The notes under the pieces were generated by a model, which worked only from the letters and a program-made list of their open reading frames with translations, ran no database searches and was not told where the DNA came from. Source: Anabaena sp. WA102 (lineage in GTDB: Bacteria; Cyanobacteriota; Cyanobacteriia; Cyanobacteriales; Nostocaceae). Taken from it: DNA of 64,000 nucleotides. The stretch spans positions 1,364,001 to 1,428,000 of the forward strand of contig NZ_CP011456.1 of the NCBI RefSeq assembly GCF_001277295.1, written 5' to 3'. Position numbers and translations under genes: made by a program. Within the stretch, counting starts at the first letter, position 1; each line of letters opens with the position of its first letter. This document shows positions 61,789 through 64,000 of the stretch, piece by piece.

Positions 61789-63012
61789 CTACACTCTCTC
61801 CCTCGCAGGTGGGACAATACCCAACTTGTTTAACCCTGAATCAATATTTCTCAATAACTTAAAATCATCCTCCGGTAAAGGATAATTACTACTAAATAAA
61901 CTACATTTTTCCAAAAACGTAAATGCTTGCCGAAATTGCTGCGGTTCTGCCTTAATTGGAGCATCAAAATGACAGGGAATAATCCATTGAAAATCCCAAC
62001 TAGCAACTTTATTAGCCCAATTTATAGTTTCCTGCGGGGCGCGATTGAGAATCAAACTTTGTAAAATTGGGGCAACAAATATTCGCCCATTTCCTTGCAG
62101 AATATTAAATGACTCTTGCCAATTTTCTTGCCATTGGAAGGGGAAAAACCCAAAATAGGCTTTGCGCGAACGTTCTGGTGCTTTTTGAGCATCACCCCAT
62201 GCTTCACTCCATGTAGGTACTTCTAACACACTAGGGCTGAAATACAAGGAAAATAATGTGATTCGCTGCCACCCTTTGCGGCGATTTGCTGAGGTATCGG
62301 CAACCATGTCAAAGGCTTTATCCTTGGCGTGGTACAGTAAGGGATAGGGGTCAAGTTGAACAATTGCTGGTGGCTCTGCTGGTACACAAACTATGGTATC
62401 TGTAAGTAAGAGAGTGTGCGATCGCTTATGGAAAAAAGCCACCTCTGCAAACTTACCCAACCCCAAATCAATCGGTCCGAGGGTTGCATAATCAAAATCC
62501 TCAGCAAAAGGAGCTTCCTGGCTATTTTCAGGCAGTATGTGAGTCCGTTTACCAGGTAAACCCAACCAACTTAAAGGCAAATTTACGGGAAAACTCCATT
62601 GTCCAGGGGAAACAAAAACCTGTGCAGCGGGAAAGCGTCGCGCAAAAGGACCAACAAAAACCTTATGTTCTATTCCCGATATCGTAGGCAAAATAATATA
62701 CTTAACATCACCGTATTCTGCCACCAACTCCTTCAGCAAGCGAACACATTCTCCCGTTGGTGCGACAGGTGCATAAACCAGCAAACCGCCTTTTTCCAAC
62801 TTAACTACAGTCATGCGGATTGGCACAACTACATAGAAAATTCCCTGTAATTGATCAAAAGTCCAGATAGTATCTTTAATAACTTCTTTACGGATAGTGC
62901 GCCGTTGACCATAAGGATAAATTGGCACAACAGGCCAAAACCGCCATGAAAAATCCTGGGGATGAATTTTTTCTATATCTCCACTTTCCACCACTTTGCG
63001 AACCTCTCTCAA
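61789..63012 (-). CDS. DUF4336 family protein (metallo-beta-lactamase-like)
   Basis: This 407-residue protein has the DUF4336 pattern: GGLLVYAPVAPTGECVRLL near residue 75, YIILPTISGIEHKVFVGPFARRFPAA near 104, and HTLLLTDTIVCVPAEPP near 204. The fold is thought to resemble metallo-beta-lactamases, but the usual HxHxDH zinc ligands are not obvious. The role is unknown. It converges on the TOPRIM gene with a 16-base gap. Confidence 0.85.
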   Translation of the reverse strand: MREVRKVVESGDIEKIHPQDFSWRFWPVVPIYPYGQRRTIRKEVIKDTIWTFDQLQGIFYVVVPIRMTVVKLEKGGLLVYAPVAPTGECVRLLKELVAEYGDVKYIILPTISGIEHKVFVGPFARRFPAAQVFVSPGQWSFPVNLPLSWLGLPGKRTHILPENSQEAPFAEDFDYATLGPIDLGLGKFAEVAFFHKRSHTLLLTDTIVCVPAEPPAIVQLDPYPLLYHAKDKAFDMVADTSANRRKGWQRITLFSLYFSPSVLEVPTWSEAWGDAQKAPERSRKAYFGFFPFQWQENWQESFNILQGNGRIFVAPILQSLILNRAPQETINWANKVASWDFQWIIPCHFDAPIKAEPQQFRQAFTFLEKCSLFSSNYPLPEDDFKLLRNIDSGLNKLGIVPPARERV

Positions 63013-63142
63013 TTCCCAATACTCAGATTTTTGTTTGCTTTTCTAAATTTGGAGTTTAGCAAATTATGGGGGTGATCAACATAAAATTATTGATTTTTTA
63101 GAAAGATTGGGTTTTCCAACATGAGTAATTTTCATATTAATT

Positions 63143-64000
63143 TCATATTCCAGCTTGAGTTAATACCTCACTCAAATCAGCAACTAAATCTAAATTTTCT
63201 GCCCATTCTATTAAATAACCATAATCCAAAGTTTCTGCTTGTAACTTAATTATCCCCAAAGCATCACGCCATTGTTTTTCTGATTTACTTCCCTTTCCCC
63301 AGCGCAATTTTTGTAAAATAATATCTTCTGCTGAAGCTATCCAAAAAGCAGGAATTCCATCTAAATCAACTAATATTCTTCGGTGCATTTGAGATATTGC
63401 AAAAGGTGAATTATCAGTAATATAAATATCAGCATTAGCAATAGTTTCTGTATGGGTAATATTCAACATATTTCCCAAACCTCTTTGCAAATCTTCTACC
63501 GCACCTACTGGACAATAATATCCAAATGCTTCTAAAGTTTTTACCAGCAAATCTATTTGATTTGGTTTAACTTCTACCACCAAATCTAAATCACGAGTAG
63601 AACGTGGTTCTCCATGAATAGAACTAGCAACACCTCTACTTACATAATAATCAATATTAATTGACTCAAAAAGTTGATGTAGTTCTCCTGCTAAAGAAAT
63701 TGAATCTTGAATCCACATATTTTCCTTAATACCTTTTGGTTGAAAATCAGGAGTAAATTTTTCTCCTAATACAGCACGGGTAAATAAATTACGAATTTCC
63801 TGTATAGTTGAATTGCGATTTCGAGATTTAATTCCTATCAGACATAGTTTTTTAACTCCTCGTTCATGGCTAATAAATCTTTCTATGCGTTGTTTTAATG
63901 ATAATTGTCGCCATTTTTGAAAGAAATAAATATCAGCTTCTATTGCTGTATCTTGGCTTTGGGGTTGATAACTAGGTTTGGGAATTGTTGGGAAAGATAA
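63143..64000 (-). CDS. Nucleotidyltransferase-like fusion protein, 5' end outside the window
   Basis: The frame is open from the right edge (the first codon is exactly 64000-63998) to 63143. It has two parts. An upstream helical domain (FQKWRQLSLKQRIERFI, LFTRAVLGEKF) is joined at about residue 95 to a nucleotidyltransferase-fold domain that starts MWIQDSISLAGEL. The latter has SRGVASSIHGEPRSTRDLDLVV with the S-x-R-x-T-x-D-x-D pattern of MNT/AbiEii-like proteins, and LQKLRWGKGSKSEKQWRD. An ATG at 63718 exists but the upstream frame reads as a continuous protein, so I treat it as one gene. A role as toxin or antitoxin is possible but not shown. Confidence 0.75.
   Translation of the reverse strand, partial: LSFPTIPKPSYQPQSQDTAIEADIYFFQKWRQLSLKQRIERFISHERGVKKLCLIGIKSRNRNSTIQEIRNLFTRAVLGEKFTPDFQPKGIKENMWIQDSISLAGELHQLFESINIDYYVSRGVASSIHGEPRSTRDLDLVVEVKPNQIDLLVKTLEAFGYYCPVGAVEDLQRGLGNMLNITHTETIANADIYITDNSPFAISQMHRRILVDLDGIPAFWIASAEDIILQKLRWGKGSKSEKQWRDALGIIKLQAETLDYGYLIEWAENLDLVADLSEVLTQAGI

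Noticed and set aside
160..62000. tRNA or rRNA genes
   Set aside because: I looked for T-loop signatures and cloverleaf-type pairing and saw none convincing; a tRNAscan run would be decisive.

Overview
The window looks like chromosomal DNA of a filamentous, probably heterocyst-forming cyanobacterium (Nostocales; an Anabaena/Dolichospermum/Aphanizomenon-type genome is my best guess). The basis is the cyanobacterial genes (ycf54, rpaA, ftrV, crtD, crtE, an ABA4-like protein, DUF3181), an adjacent flv3-flv1 pair as in Anabaena, many HIP1 octamers (gcgatcgc), AT-rich sequence, and many heptanucleotide tandem arrays (STRR) plus several families of short inverted-repeat elements. I saw no tRNA, rRNA or CRISPR array.

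Layout. 0-9.4 kb: an MscS-type channel fragment, pdxJ, a SnoaL-like protein, ycf54, a secreted protein, then folD-crtE-DUF212 on the minus strand, a conserved hypothetical, a pterin dehydratase and a Uma2 nuclease. 9.4-10.5 kb: a repeat-rich spacer with a tiny secreted-peptide gene and its own terminator. 10.5-21.9 kb: Uma2, flv3-flv1, coaX, a cobW-ABA4-like pair, four small cyanobacterial proteins, a photolyase-like small protein and tldD. 22-29.4 kb: an accessory module of two large minus-strand genes (a 1005-residue protein of unknown family, then a 1203-residue SF2-type helicase), bordered downstream by tandem and nested MITEs. 29.5-41.9 kb: mostly core genes (purS/purQ, zur, paraslipin/nfeD, a PP2C phosphatase, ftrV, an Sfp-type transferase, a YheT hydrolase, rpaA, der, an EcfT-like protein).

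42-50 kb is a decaying accessory region. A WecE-like aminotransferase, a family-2 glycosyltransferase and a formyltransferase-like gene all carry disabling lesions. Together they look like the ruins of a formamido-sugar or surface-polysaccharide locus. Inside the region are three tandem Rpn-family nuclease genes, a methyltransferase, a DUF29 gene, a HicB-antitoxin remnant and a 197-bp element with a perfect 10-bp target duplication. 50-64 kb: an RDD-pentapeptide membrane protein, a small porin-like protein, a K+-channel-like protein, a third Uma2, a lytic transglycosylase, crtD, a two-gene ATPase plus TOPRIM (DUF3226-like) module, a DUF4336 protein and a nucleotidyltransferase fusion that runs off the window.

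Best candidates for something undescribed are the 22.5-29.4 kb helicase/unknown pair and the 59.8-61.8 kb ATPase/TOPRIM pair. The clearest direct sequence findings are the mobile-element effects: MITE ends supply stop codons to zur and to the helicase gene, elements are nested, and genes have decayed by G-to-T nonsense changes. Function calls rest on recognised motifs and remembered families; no database search was run.
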